A stretch of 10,974 nucleotides of DNA from Candidatus Zixiibacteriota bacterium (GCA_030619345.1 JAUXBO010000048.1:1-10974), one strand, 5' to 3'. Positions 1 through 7,115 are shown, counted from the first letter of the stretch. A program made the numbers and translations. The notes: a model not told the origin generated them from the letters alone.

Positions 1-737
1 ACGTAATCCGAGAGCGTTACATCAACTTCATGTCCCACTGCCGAGATAACCGGAATTCTGGAATTGGCAATCGCCCGAACTGTGATCTCGGTATTAAACG
101 GCCAGAGATCTTCAAGCGACCCTCCGCCCCGGCCGGTGATGATAACATCGATGTCATCGCGGCTGTTGAAATACTCTATCCCCTCCCTGATACTGTTCTC
201 GGCGCCGTCCCCTTGAACTGCAGCCGGATAGATAATAATTTCTATCGCTCGGTTGCGGCGTCTGGCGATCTGGATCATATCTCTTATGGCCGCGCCGGTT
301 GGCGAAGTAACAATCCCAATCTTCTGTGCCATAACCGGAATTGGCTGTTTGTTTTCCTTTTCGAATAATCCCTCTTTGGCCAGGTTTTCGTAAAGCTGGC
401 GGAAAGCTAATTCCAACTCCCCAACCCCTACCGGAACTAATCGGCGGCAGGTCAACTGGTAGTTACCGCCCTTCTCGTAAACGTTGATGTCGCCAAAGGC
501 GAGGACTTTTTGGCCCGGCTCCGGTTCAAATTTGAGGCGCGAGCCGACCGACTTCCAGATCACTGCTTTCAGAACGGCTTTTTCGTCTTTGAGACTGAAA
601 TACCGATGGCCCGAAGAATGATGCGTGTAGTTTGAAATCTCACCCTGCACCCAAATTTCGGCAAATGATTCTTCGAGTTTCCCTTTTATGAGCCGCGTTA
701 TCGCCGCTACCGTATATGCTTGTGGTTGTGTTTGCAT
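1..737 (-). CDS. xseA: Exodeoxyribonuclease VII large subunit (N-terminal part, cut by window edge)
   Basis: Large, catalytic subunit of exodeoxyribonuclease VII, which with XseB degrades single-stranded DNA to oligonucleotides in repair. About 245 N-terminal residues are present; the family is usually 400-500 residues, so the nuclease end lies beyond position 1. Seen on translation: an N-terminal OB-fold (AYTVAAITRLIKGKLEESF, then FAEIWVQGEISNYTHHSSGH), followed by the hallmark motifs VTSPTGAAIRDMI, GRGGGSLEDLWPFN and PVISAVGHEVDVTLSDY at the very edge. Two in-frame ATGs compete. The one ending at 761 has AAGG touching it and almost coincides with the predicted transcription start. The one ending at 737 has AAGGA four bases upstream and begins just before the conserved region, so I chose it. 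It follows uvrC by 50 bases. XseB would be expected further left but is not visible. Confidence 0.95.
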   Translation of the reverse strand, partial: MQTQPQAYTVAAITRLIKGKLEESFAEIWVQGEISNYTHHSSGHRYFSLKDEKAVLKAVIWKSVGSRLKFEPEPGQKVLAFGDINVYEKGGNYQLTCRRLVPVGVGELELAFRQLYENLAKEGLFEKENKQPIPVMAQKIGIVTSPTGAAIRDMIQIARRRNRAIEIIIYPAAVQGDGAENSIREGIEYFNSRDDIDVIITGRGGGSLEDLWPFNTEITVRAIANSRIPVISAVGHEVDVTLSDY

Positions 738-769
738 CGATTCCTTGTTCGTCAAGTTCATCCTTGCAG

Positions 770-799
770 ATTATACACTATTGACTCTCATTTATTCAA
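770..799 (-). promoter_or_regulatory. Candidate sigma-70-type promoter for xseA
   Basis: On the minus strand a perfect TATAAT (770-775) is preceded, after 18 bases, by TTGAAT (794-799), a 4/6 match to TTGACA. The -35 lies in the last codons of uvrC. The predicted start at about 763 leaves a leader of roughly 25 bases before the ATG ending at 737. It would give xseA its own transcription in addition to read-through from uvrC. This is seen by eye only. Confidence 0.45.
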
Positions 800-2647
800 C
801 TTCTCCAAGATGCCCGCCGCCAGCTTATCGGTAATCCCCTTGCCCTCAGCCAACTGCTCAACCGATGCCTTCTTTATCTGCGCCACCGACCGGAACTCCC
901 TCAAGAGCGCCACCCGTTTAGCCGGACCAATGCCGGGGATATCATCCAGCTGCGATTTAACCGTTCTTTTAGAACGAACTTTACGGTTATACTCAATTGC
1001 GAACCGATGCGACTCATCGCGAGCTCGTTTGAGTAACATCAGACCAGGCGATGATTTTGCAATAATGGTTGGATCGCTGCGCTGCGGCAGATAGACTTCT
1101 TCCAGCCTTTTGGCCAATCCGATAATCGGTTGATCTTTGAACCCGAGATAATCCAATTCGGCTTTAGCCGAAGACAACTGCCCTTTGCCGCCATCGACTA
1201 CCACCAGATCAGGTTGACTAATGCCATTTTTAGGATCGAACTTTTTCTCCATCAAAGATTCTCGTACTTTGAAAAAATATCTCCCGATTACTTCCCGCAT
1301 CATTTTGAAATCATCCTGCCCTGTCACACCGCGAATTTTGAATCTACGATAACCCGACTTTTTGGGCTTACCGTTCTCAAATAAAACACAGGAACCAACC
1401 GCATCGGTCTCGCCCGTATTGGAAATATCAAAACAGACCAGCCGCCGGGGCGATTTCTGTAGTCCGAGATCATCCTTGAGCGCGGTTACCATCTTGCTGG
1501 TCCGTTCGGTCGCATGCTTTTTCTGAATAAGTATCTCGTCGAGAATCAGCCTTGCGTTGCGCGCCGCCAGATCGACCAGTCTTACTTTTTGACCCTTCTG
1601 CGGTGTGAAGACTTTGACCCGAGCGCCACGCAGTTTTTTAAACCAGGCGGAAACCAGTTTGAGATTCGGTATTTCCAGCGGAAGGTGAACTTCCTCCGGA
1701 AGATTAGGCTGATTGTTATAGTATTGGGATAAAAACGTTTCGACCAGTACGTCAGCGGGTTCATCAATATCTACCAACAACTGAAATTCCTGCCGTCCGA
1801 TCAAAGCACCTTCACGTATCTGCATTACAACCGCCACCGCGTCTTTCTCTTCCCGGGCAACAGAGATTATGTCTCGGTCTACAATCTCACCAACATCGAC
1901 CTTTTGCCTGGTCATCACCGACTGAATCGCTTCAATCTGATCACGGAGCGTGGCTGCCTCCTCATAATTCGTACCTGCTGAAGCCGTCGCCATTTTGGTC
2001 GTCAACTGCTCAACCAGTTCTTTGGACTTGCCCGACAGTACCATCATGACACTGTCCACAAGCTCCCTATATTCTTCTTCCGTCTGCAAATTAGCGCAGG
2101 CACCGCCGCAGCGGTCGATCCGATAGTCCAGACAGACTTCATACTTCTTTCCTTTGGGGTGCGGAATCACATAATTGCAAGTACGAATCTTGAACAACTG
2201 GGTCAAGAATGCGACGGTTCGACGCATGTACTTTGAACTGGTATACGGCCCAAAATAAGCTGCACCATCTTTTTCAATCCGTCGTACCACCAACACCCTG
2301 GGGAAAGGCTCGTTGGTTGTAATTTTGATATATGGAAAGTGCTTGTCATCTTTGAGCATGACATTGTATCGCGGCTTGTGCTCCCGGATAAGATTGGCTT
2401 CAAGGATCAGCGCTTCAACCTCGGAATCCGTGACCATCAAATCAAGATCGGTTACCTTCGAAATCATCCGATACATTTTTCGGTTGAGCTGAGCCTGAGA
2501 GCCAAAATATGAACGCACCCGGTTCTTAAGCTTCTTGGCCTTGCCGATATAGATTATCTTCCCGCGATTGTCACGGAACAGATAAACACCCGAAGAATCA
2601 GGGAGATTCTTGAGCTTTAGTAGAAATCGTTCAGAACGGGAGGTCAT
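788..2647 (-). CDS. uvrC: UvrABC system protein C (excinuclease nuclease subunit)
   Basis: Nuclease of UvrABC nucleotide excision repair; it cuts on both sides of a lesion held by UvrB. At 619 residues it is full length. Domains in order: GIY-YIG nuclease at about 15-95 (Y22, YIG at 33-35, R43, E83); a cysteine cluster C157, C172, C180, C184, the spacing of the iron-sulfur site reported in E. coli UvrC; a UVR domain for UvrB contact at about 207-242; an RNase H-like nuclease at about 360-555 with the DDH triad D407 (FDISN), D485 (VVVDGGKGQ) and H547 (RDESHRFA); and tandem helix-hairpin-helix motifs at about 565-619 (DDIPGIGPAK). Its ATG overlaps the stop of the NlpC/P60 gene as ATGA, so translation is probably coupled. 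The residue after DIS is N rather than the H common in other UvrCs. All catalytic residues are present. Confidence 0.98.
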   Translation of the reverse strand: MTSRSERFLLKLKNLPDSSGVYLFRDNRGKIIYIGKAKKLKNRVRSYFGSQAQLNRKMYRMISKVTDLDLMVTDSEVEALILEANLIREHKPRYNVMLKDDKHFPYIKITTNEPFPRVLVVRRIEKDGAAYFGPYTSSKYMRRTVAFLTQLFKIRTCNYVIPHPKGKKYEVCLDYRIDRCGGACANLQTEEEYRELVDSVMMVLSGKSKELVEQLTTKMATASAGTNYEEAATLRDQIEAIQSVMTRQKVDVGEIVDRDIISVAREEKDAVAVVMQIREGALIGRQEFQLLVDIDEPADVLVETFLSQYYNNQPNLPEEVHLPLEIPNLKLVSAWFKKLRGARVKVFTPQKGQKVRLVDLAARNARLILDEILIQKKHATERTSKMVTALKDDLGLQKSPRRLVCFDISNTGETDAVGSCVLFENGKPKKSGYRRFKIRGVTGQDDFKMMREVIGRYFFKVRESLMEKKFDPKNGISQPDLVVVDGGKGQLSSAKAELDYLGFKDQPIIGLAKRLEEVYLPQRSDPTIIAKSSPGLMLLKRARDESHRFAIEYNRKVRSKRTVKSQLDDIPGIGPAKRVALLREFRSVAQIKKASVEQLAEGKGITDKLAAGILEKLNK

Positions 2648-3174
2648 TGATCCGCGTCTTCGTTCGTCTTCTTACTGACCTGACCGAATATCCTACGGGC
2701 ACCCACATATCTCTGCGACCAATATTTTTCGGTCATAGCCGTGATGATAACACCACGAGAGGTCGAAGCATGAATGAACCTCCCGTCACCAACATAGACA
2801 CCAACATGTGAGACCCGATTTCTCTCGGTCTTGTAAAACACTAAATCACCATACCGCAGTTGTCGATAGGGAACTTCGCTCCCGGTCTTGAACTGGTCTC
2901 TGACCGTGCGCGGAAGTTCGGTGGCATCGTACTTGCGAAAGACATCACTGACAAAAAACGAGCAGTCGACACCGTCGATATATTTGGAACGACCCGTATA
3001 GGGACGCCCGAGGTAGCTTTGCAGGATGTACCCAAAACGGATATTGTCGTTGGTCGACATACCCTCGTTCTGTACGGCTCGTTGCGCGGCCTCAACTCCC
3101 CCGACGCGGTAACGAGGATAGGGAGTACATCCAATCAGCAATATCGTGGCTGTCAATAATAGAATTAGTTTCAT
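2644..3174 (-). CDS. NlpC/P60 family lipoprotein, probable peptidoglycan endopeptidase
   Basis: Likely a membrane-anchored cysteine peptidase that cleaves wall stem peptides, similar in layout to Spr/MepS. With the ATG at 3172-3174 the protein has 176 residues. It begins with a lipoprotein signal: K2, a hydrophobic run, and the lipobox LIGC with C16 as the acylated cysteine. The NlpC/P60 domain fills about 40-165, with the catalytic triad visible as C71 (VDCSFFV), H123 (VSHVGVYVGDG) and H135 (FIHASTS). The open frame extends to a TTG at 3202-3204 overlapping the UbiA stop. I prefer the internal ATG because it puts the signal peptide at the terminus. The gene is 26 bases past the UbiA gene and overlaps uvrC by 4. 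There is no SH3 or LysM wall-binding domain. The family assignment is firm; the exact bond cleaved is not. Confidence 0.9.
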   Translation of the reverse strand: MKLILLLTATILLIGCTPYPRYRVGGVEAAQRAVQNEGMSTNDNIRFGYILQSYLGRPYTGRSKYIDGVDCSFFVSDVFRKYDATELPRTVRDQFKTGSEVPYRQLRYGDLVFYKTERNRVSHVGVYVGDGRFIHASTSRGVIITAMTEKYWSQRYVGARRIFGQVSKKTNEDADQ

Positions 3175-3200
3175 TTTGAGTCCGTCGAACCTATAATAGA

Positions 3201-4112
3201 TCAACCTAATCGCGGATACACCAAGTTAAACCTTCTTAGGTAGTATACACGAGTAAGGATTATCAAGACAACAATAAACAGGAAGTAGACAGGATAGAAC
3301 GATCCGGCCAGCAAAGTGGTGAGCAAAATCGGAAGTTTGGCGGCCAGCAGGGTCAGTTTTGGCCAGGGTATAACAGCCGATGCACCCACAACTATGACCG
3401 ATATCAGGGACAAATAGACGAGCAGGGCATGTTGTGACTCAACAGCCACCCATACCGACAGGGCCAACAGCAGCAAACCAAAGAGTTTGGCTTTGCGCTC
3501 TCCGAGAATAACACCGAGCGTGCGTTTGCCGGACTCGCGGTCGCCCTCAATATCGGGGATAGTCGTCAAGATATGTATCGCACTTACAGCCAAAAAGAAA
3601 TAGAGAGGATTGTCCCAGCCAAGCAGTCCGGCGTTGTGCATATTGATGTCCGGCATAACCGTCAAAGGCACCAGCCACCCGAAGCAGTAAGCATTTACAA
3701 ACATTCCTGACAGAGGTCGATTCATCAAGCTAACCGGTGGAACTGAGTAGAGAATCCCGAACAACATCAGTTGCGCAAAAACCACCAAAATCCATGCCGA
3801 ATAAAACGGCGCAATCGCCATAGGGACTATCGTGCAAACAAAAAACGCCGCCCACATTTGGTTCGGACCGATGATTCCCTGTTGAATGAACCCGAGCTTG
3901 TCGTTAAGCTGATCGGATCGGAAATCAGAAATCTGATTGAGATAGTACGCCCCTGACACAAGAAGGCTGAGAAGAACCAGCATGAGAAGGTTCATCATGC
4001 CAAATGAGTCGCCGGATAGTTGCTGATGGTAGTGGAAGCAGACGAGATAGATCGACCATACCGGCAGATGCAGCAGAGGTCGGGCGGCAAATAAGAAGTC
4101 GAGCAGTCTCAT
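3201..4112 (-). CDS. UbiA-family membrane prenyltransferase
   Basis: Integral membrane enzyme that transfers a prenyl chain from a polyprenyl diphosphate to an acceptor; the acceptor cannot be told from sequence. 303 residues with about eight or nine hydrophobic segments spread along the length. Both aspartate-rich motifs that bind Mg-diphosphate are visible: N59-x3-D63-x3-D67 (NQISDFRSD, followed by QLNDK) and D187-x3-D191 (PDIEGDRESGKRTLG). The family includes MenA, UbiA, chlorophyll and haem O synthases and archaeal-type lipid ether prenyltransferases. No other quinone, haem or chlorophyll gene is nearby to choose between them. Its ATG overlaps the cdsA stop (ATGA), and it sits directly after two lipid-precursor enzymes, which fits a membrane isoprenoid or lipid role. 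Family near certain; substrate unknown. Confidence 0.88.
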   Translation of the reverse strand: MRLLDFLFAARPLLHLPVWSIYLVCFHYHQQLSGDSFGMMNLLMLVLLSLLVSGAYYLNQISDFRSDQLNDKLGFIQQGIIGPNQMWAAFFVCTIVPMAIAPFYSAWILVVFAQLMLFGILYSVPPVSLMNRPLSGMFVNAYCFGWLVPLTVMPDINMHNAGLLGWDNPLYFFLAVSAIHILTTIPDIEGDRESGKRTLGVILGERKAKLFGLLLLALSVWVAVESQHALLVYLSLISVIVVGASAVIPWPKLTLLAAKLPILLTTLLAGSFYPVYFLFIVVLIILTRVYYLRRFNLVYPRLG

Positions 4113-4954
4113 TCCACGAATATTTTTAGATAGAAAAAGAGGAATGGAGCCCCAAACAAAAGCGAGTCAAACCGGTCCAGCACCCCTCCATGGCCGGGGA
4201 TTATGGCTGAGGAATCCTTTATCCCAATCGATCTCTTCCACATCGACTCCACCAGGTCACCAAATTGCCCGAAGATTGAAACACCGACTGCGGCTCCAAG
4301 AATTACGAGCAATCCAATCTCGGTCAGCAGCCAATAATAGGCCAAAACCGCGATCAAAAGACAAAGTAGAATATGCCCGAGGAATCCTTCGACCGTCTTG
4401 TTGGGCGAAACCGAAGGGGCCAATTTGTGTTTGCCAAGCCACTTTCCAAAGCCCATAGCAGCCGTGTCACCCGTCCAGATCAGGGCGAATAGAAACAACA
4501 GCAAGTCTCCACCGGCAACTGATCCAAATTCAGTGCCAACTTTGTAAACGAAAGGATATAGCAGACCAACATAGCAGACGGCCCAAAACAGAGATGCATG
4601 CCTTAAATATAATTCTGGTGGCGGCCTCTTTCCTATCGAGGCCAGCATAGCGCTCAGCATAAAAAAACAGATCACAACTCCCACTGTGAGCAAGTTGAGG
4701 TCATAATACTGGTTGATAGTGTCGATTCCCCCGGTGCCTATTATCAGCAATAAAAGGATCGTACCCATCCCCATCAGAAACCATCCGGATCGCGGCTTGA
4801 ACCCGCTCTGACTTAAAATTTCCCACGCTCCAACAAGTGCCAGACCAATGGTCAGCCCCCGCAGCCAGACTCCACCCTGATAAGCAATCCACAGAATCGC
4901 CGGAATCGCAACAACAGCAACTGCGATCCTGGCCATAAGATTCCGACTTATCAT
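4109..4954 (-). CDS. cdsA: Phosphatidate cytidylyltransferase (CDP-diacylglycerol synthase)
   Basis: Makes CDP-diacylglycerol from phosphatidate and CTP, the branch point for phosphatidylethanolamine, phosphatidylglycerol and cardiolipin, in the inner membrane. 281 residues, typical for the family, with multiple hydrophobic segments from residue 8 onward. The family signature is intact near the C-terminus, S237 to D263: SMWKRSIGIKDSS followed by PGHGGVLDRFDS. The conserved SPNKTVEG stretch lies at 183-190. It is linked on both sides by 4-base ATGA overlaps, to uppS upstream and the UbiA gene downstream, without a strong Shine-Dalgarno, so translational coupling is likely. The uppS-cdsA pairing is widespread in bacteria and supports the call. 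Confidence 0.97.
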   Translation of the reverse strand: MISRNLMARIAVAVVAIPAILWIAYQGGVWLRGLTIGLALVGAWEILSQSGFKPRSGWFLMGMGTILLLLIIGTGGIDTINQYYDLNLLTVGVVICFFMLSAMLASIGKRPPPELYLRHASLFWAVCYVGLLYPFVYKVGTEFGSVAGGDLLLFLFALIWTGDTAAMGFGKWLGKHKLAPSVSPNKTVEGFLGHILLCLLIAVLAYYWLLTEIGLLVILGAAVGVSIFGQFGDLVESMWKRSIGIKDSSAIIPGHGGVLDRFDSLLFGAPFLFFYLKIFVE

Positions 4955-5712
4955 GCTTCTTTCTTGGAGAGCTTTCCGAATCTTCGCTCCCGACTTAGAT
5001 ACTGTTTTATCGCCTCAAACAACTCCCGCCGGCCGAAGTCGGGCCAGAGCGTATCGACTACATAGAGCTCAGTATAACTGGTTTGCCATAGCAAAAAATT
5101 GGACAGTCGCATCTCTCCCGAGGTGCGGATCAGAAGATCCGGATCGGGAAGATCAGCCGTATAAAGAAATTCGGAAAACTGTTCTTCATCAATCTCGTTT
5201 GGATTTAGGTAACCGGCCTTGGCTGAATTGGCAATTGCCCGCACGGCATCGAGTATCTCCACACGGCCGCTGTAGTTCAGAGCCAGAATCAACTGCAGCC
5301 CGCGATTATTTCTTGTCTGCTTGACAGCCCGATTGAGGATGCGACGTCTCGTTGGTGACAGCTTGGAGATTCGTCCGACTGTAATCAATTTGACATCGTT
5401 GGCCATCAGTTCATCAAGTTCCCGCCGTGTGGTCCGAGAAAGCAGCGACATCAACGCCGCCACCTCAGACTTTGGTCGCTTCCAGTTTTCTACCGAAAAA
5501 GTATACAAAGTCAGGTACTTGACGCCAATCTCAGTTGCCGCTTTGACAACTTCCTTGACCGCCTCAACTCCGGCCTCATGCCCAAACGTTCTCGGCTTAT
5601 CCCGCTGGGCTGCCCAGCGCCCGTTGCCATCCATAATGATGGCAATATGCTCCGGTACGGCGCCGTCACCGGCAAGGATTTCCTGCTTAATTTTATCTGC
5701 AGATGATATCAT
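4951..5712 (-). CDS. uppS: Undecaprenyl diphosphate synthase (cis-prenyltransferase)
   Basis: Cytosolic enzyme that adds isopentenyl units in cis to farnesyl diphosphate, giving the C55 carrier for peptidoglycan and other surface polymers. 253 residues, usual length. Visible motifs: IIMDGNGRWA with catalytic D28, TFGHEAGV with H45, LYTFSVENWKRP at 69-80, LNYSGRVEI at 145-153, and the diphosphate-binding block IRTSGEMRLSNFLLWQ at 195-210 with ELY and LWPDF after it. No clear Shine-Dalgarno precedes the ATG, but it is the only start that gives the standard short N-terminal lead. Chain length is not readable from motifs; undecaprenyl is the default for a bacterial gene beside cdsA. It heads the coupled chain and lies 73 bases after the secreted orphan gene, with no terminator between. 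Confidence 0.97.
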   Translation of the reverse strand: MISSADKIKQEILAGDGAVPEHIAIIMDGNGRWAAQRDKPRTFGHEAGVEAVKEVVKAATEIGVKYLTLYTFSVENWKRPKSEVAALMSLLSRTTRRELDELMANDVKLITVGRISKLSPTRRRILNRAVKQTRNNRGLQLILALNYSGRVEILDAVRAIANSAKAGYLNPNEIDEEQFSEFLYTADLPDPDLLIRTSGEMRLSNFLLWQTSYTELYVVDTLWPDFGRRELFEAIKQYLSRERRFGKLSKKEA

Positions 5713-5785
5713 CGATTTTCAAAGTAAGTTACCGTCTGTGAGAGGGCAAGTTGAATTGGGCCAATATACCAATCTCACCGCCCCG

Positions 5786-6451
5786 TTACCGGAATATCAT
5801 GATGTCACTAATGCCGGTTTCGATGCGAAAATCCTCATTGGACAACAGACCGCGGTCTGAGGCAACAACCCAAATAGAATCGGGAAATAAGTACCCCTCC
5901 TGAAGATGGAAACGGTAAGAGCGGGAATAACGACGGTAGTTTTCCTTCTCAGGATAATGAAGGTACAACCATTTGTAATAATAAAGAGCACGATCAATAA
6001 TAGCCAGACCGACCGGCTCATCTCGCAGGACAGTATCGGTATCAAATCCGATGGCCAGATCGGCTCCGCCGGTGTCATTGGGATAGAACGAAAACTCATA
6101 ATCGGTCTCAAATACTTTTGGATACGCAATGTCGATCTCGATATCCCGAGTCGAAAGAATCGTATCTCTTTTCAGAGAATCGAGTTGACCGAAGCTGAAG
6201 AACAATTCGGCAAATGATGAGTCAATATCGGTTACCTGGCCACGCCCGCCGATACGCTTGTAGTATGACCGAATCTTAACGGCAAAATTCAATCCATGTA
6301 CTAACGGGTCTCTACTATCAGCTACAGCCTCGGCCCGCTTACAATAGAATTCCAAGACATCATCATCAGATTGTCCGACCTCTGCGTATCCAATTACCAG
6401 ACAAGCAACTAAGATGTATTGAAGACCAACTTTATATCTTTTTATTGACAT
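5786..6451 (-). CDS. Unrecognised secreted or lipid-anchored protein
   Basis: 221 residues that I do not recognise. The N-terminus is a signal sequence: MSIKRYK, then a hydrophobic stretch from about 8 to 25. It contains LVAC at 14-17, which fits a lipobox, but hydrophobicity continues past the cysteine, so ordinary cleavage near GYA (21-23) is an alternative. The mature part is rich in aromatic and charged residues, with apparent alternating beta segments (FETDYEFSFYPND, GGADLAIGFDTD) and a tyrosine-rich helix-like stretch at 155-182 (ALYYYKWLYLHYPEKE). The end, NEDFRIETGISDIMIFR, loosely recalls the C-terminal strands of LolA/LolB-like lipid-carrier folds; this is a weak impression, not an assignment. 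It is divergent from the CBS gene and precedes uppS in the same direction without a visible terminator, so it may be co-transcribed with the envelope genes. An envelope location is inferred. Confidence 0.8.
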   Translation of the reverse strand: MSIKRYKVGLQYILVACLVIGYAEVGQSDDDVLEFYCKRAEAVADSRDPLVHGLNFAVKIRSYYKRIGGRGQVTDIDSSFAELFFSFGQLDSLKRDTILSTRDIEIDIAYPKVFETDYEFSFYPNDTGGADLAIGFDTDTVLRDEPVGLAIIDRALYYYKWLYLHYPEKENYRRYSRSYRFHLQEGYLFPDSIWVVASDRGLLSNEDFRIETGISDIMIFR

Positions 6452-6460
6452 AATTACTAC

Positions 6461-6489
6461 AATATATGTATAAATAAGTAGAAAGCCAA
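6461..6489 (-). promoter_or_regulatory. Candidate promoter for the secreted orphan gene
   Basis: On the minus strand TTGGCT (6484-6489, 4/6 to TTGACA) is followed after 17 bases by TATATT (6461-6466, 5/6 to TATAAT). Transcription would begin near 6454, only about three bases before the ATG ending at 6451, and no Shine-Dalgarno precedes that ATG. If correct, the message is close to leaderless. It could also drive uppS and the genes after it, since no terminator is seen between. Confidence 0.45.
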
Positions 6490-6581
6490 TGTGGCAAAGA
6501 TCAATTTCGGGTAATCGGACCAGCGCCTTTCTGGAGACGCCGCCCAGCCCGCACCTGCGAAATTATTGACTATTTGTATCT

Positions 6582-6602
6582 TATAATATTAGTACGGAGG
6601 TG
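6582..6602 (+). promoter_or_regulatory. Start signals of the CBS gene: TATAAT box and strong Shine-Dalgarno
   Basis: A perfect TATAAT lies at 6582-6587 and GGAGGTG at 6596-6602, ending four bases before the ATG at 6607. The ribosome site is the strongest in the window and fixes the start. The TATAAT is less secure as a promoter: the nearby TTGACT (6566-6571) is only 10 bases away, too close for a standard -35, and the implied leader is only about 13 bases. The true promoter may lie further upstream or use an activator. Confidence 0.5.
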
Positions 6603-6606
6603 AACT

Positions 6607-7047
6607 ATGTTGACCCGGGAGCTCTTGGAGAAAAAAAAACTCAAACTTATCACCGCCTCTGCCGAGACCGGTATCAAGAAGGCGATGGGAATCCTGTTGG
6701 AAAACAAAATAAGCTGCTTGCCGGTAGTCAGCGCCAATGATGAACTGATCGGGATTATATCCGACAAGGATATTTTTTCAGCCATCTTCAAAGATACCGC
6801 TATTATGAATTCCGGTACGGTTGGAGAGTTGATGACAAAGAAAGTGATTGTCGGAGTAGCCGATGATAGCGCGGACTACATTGCAACGCTAATGACACAG
6901 AACAAAGTCCGGCATATACCGATTCTGGAGAAGAATAAGATCATTGGGCTGTTGTCAATCGGTGATATGGTAAAAGCACAACTCAGCCACATGGAAGTCG
7001 AGAATCGTTATCTAAAAAACTACATCGACGGCAACTATCCCGGATAA
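6607..7047 (+). CDS. Small protein of two CBS domains
   Basis: 146 residues made almost wholly of a CBS pair (Bateman module), which usually binds adenosine nucleotides such as AMP, ATP or SAM and senses energy or ionic state. CBS1 spans about 10-65, ending LIGIISDKDIF; CBS2 spans about 75-130, ending IIGLLSIGDMVK. The short helical tail (VENRYLKNYIDG) matches the usual ending of this widespread stand-alone family. There is no attached enzyme, channel or transporter domain, so it probably acts on a partner protein, which cannot be named. It is the only plus-strand gene here, with an excellent Shine-Dalgarno, divergent from the secreted orphan and convergent with frr across a terminator. Annotation as IMP dehydrogenase-like would be wrong: the catalytic barrel is absent. 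Confidence 0.93.
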   Translation: MLTRELLEKKKLKLITASAETGIKKAMGILLENKISCLPVVSANDELIGIISDKDIFSAIFKDTAIMNSGTVGELMTKKVIVGVADDSADYIATLMTQNKVRHIPILEKNKIIGLLSIGDMVKAQLSHMEVENRYLKNYIDGNYPG

Positions 7048-7060
7048 CATTTGGCCGTTC

Positions 7061-7089
7061 AAAAAAAAGGCCGGACTGATTGTCCGGCC
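7061..7089 (-). terminator. Rho-independent terminator of the rplM-frr operon
   Basis: On the minus strand, 26 bases after the frr stop, GGCCGGAC pairs perfectly with GTCCGGCC across a five-base loop (stem arms 7082-7089 and 7069-7076). Eight T residues follow at once (A8 at 7061-7068 on the plus strand). This is a complete intrinsic terminator for frr. On the plus strand the same hairpin ends the CBS gene less well: the next T run (7101-7105) is 11 bases beyond the stem, so it is only possibly bidirectional. Confidence 0.93.
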
Positions 7090-7115
7090 GATTAGATTAC
7101 TTTTTATACCGATAA

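Noticed and set aside
2860..3159. Plus-strand open frame of 99 codons opposite the NlpC/P60 gene
   Set aside because: It is antisense to a clear enzyme gene, has no ribosome site and resembles no protein; other long antisense frames over uvrC, pyrH, tsf and rpsI were set aside for the same reason.
5738..5778. GTGAGA / TCTCAC arms and an ATTGG-CCAAT palindrome between the secreted orphan and uppS, as a terminator
   Set aside because: Arms are short, the loop is about 30 bases, the palindrome leaves no room for a loop, and no T tract follows on the minus strand.
6503..6564. Inverted repeat AATTTCG / CGAAATT with a 48-base spacer between the divergent genes
   Set aside because: Seven-base arms that far apart are expected by chance in a region this size; nothing else suggests an operator.
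6489..6569. Plus-strand 26-codon open frame starting ATGTGGCAAAG in the divergent gap
   Set aside because: No ribosome site precedes it, it covers the promoter area of both flanking genes, and an open frame of this length is expected by chance.
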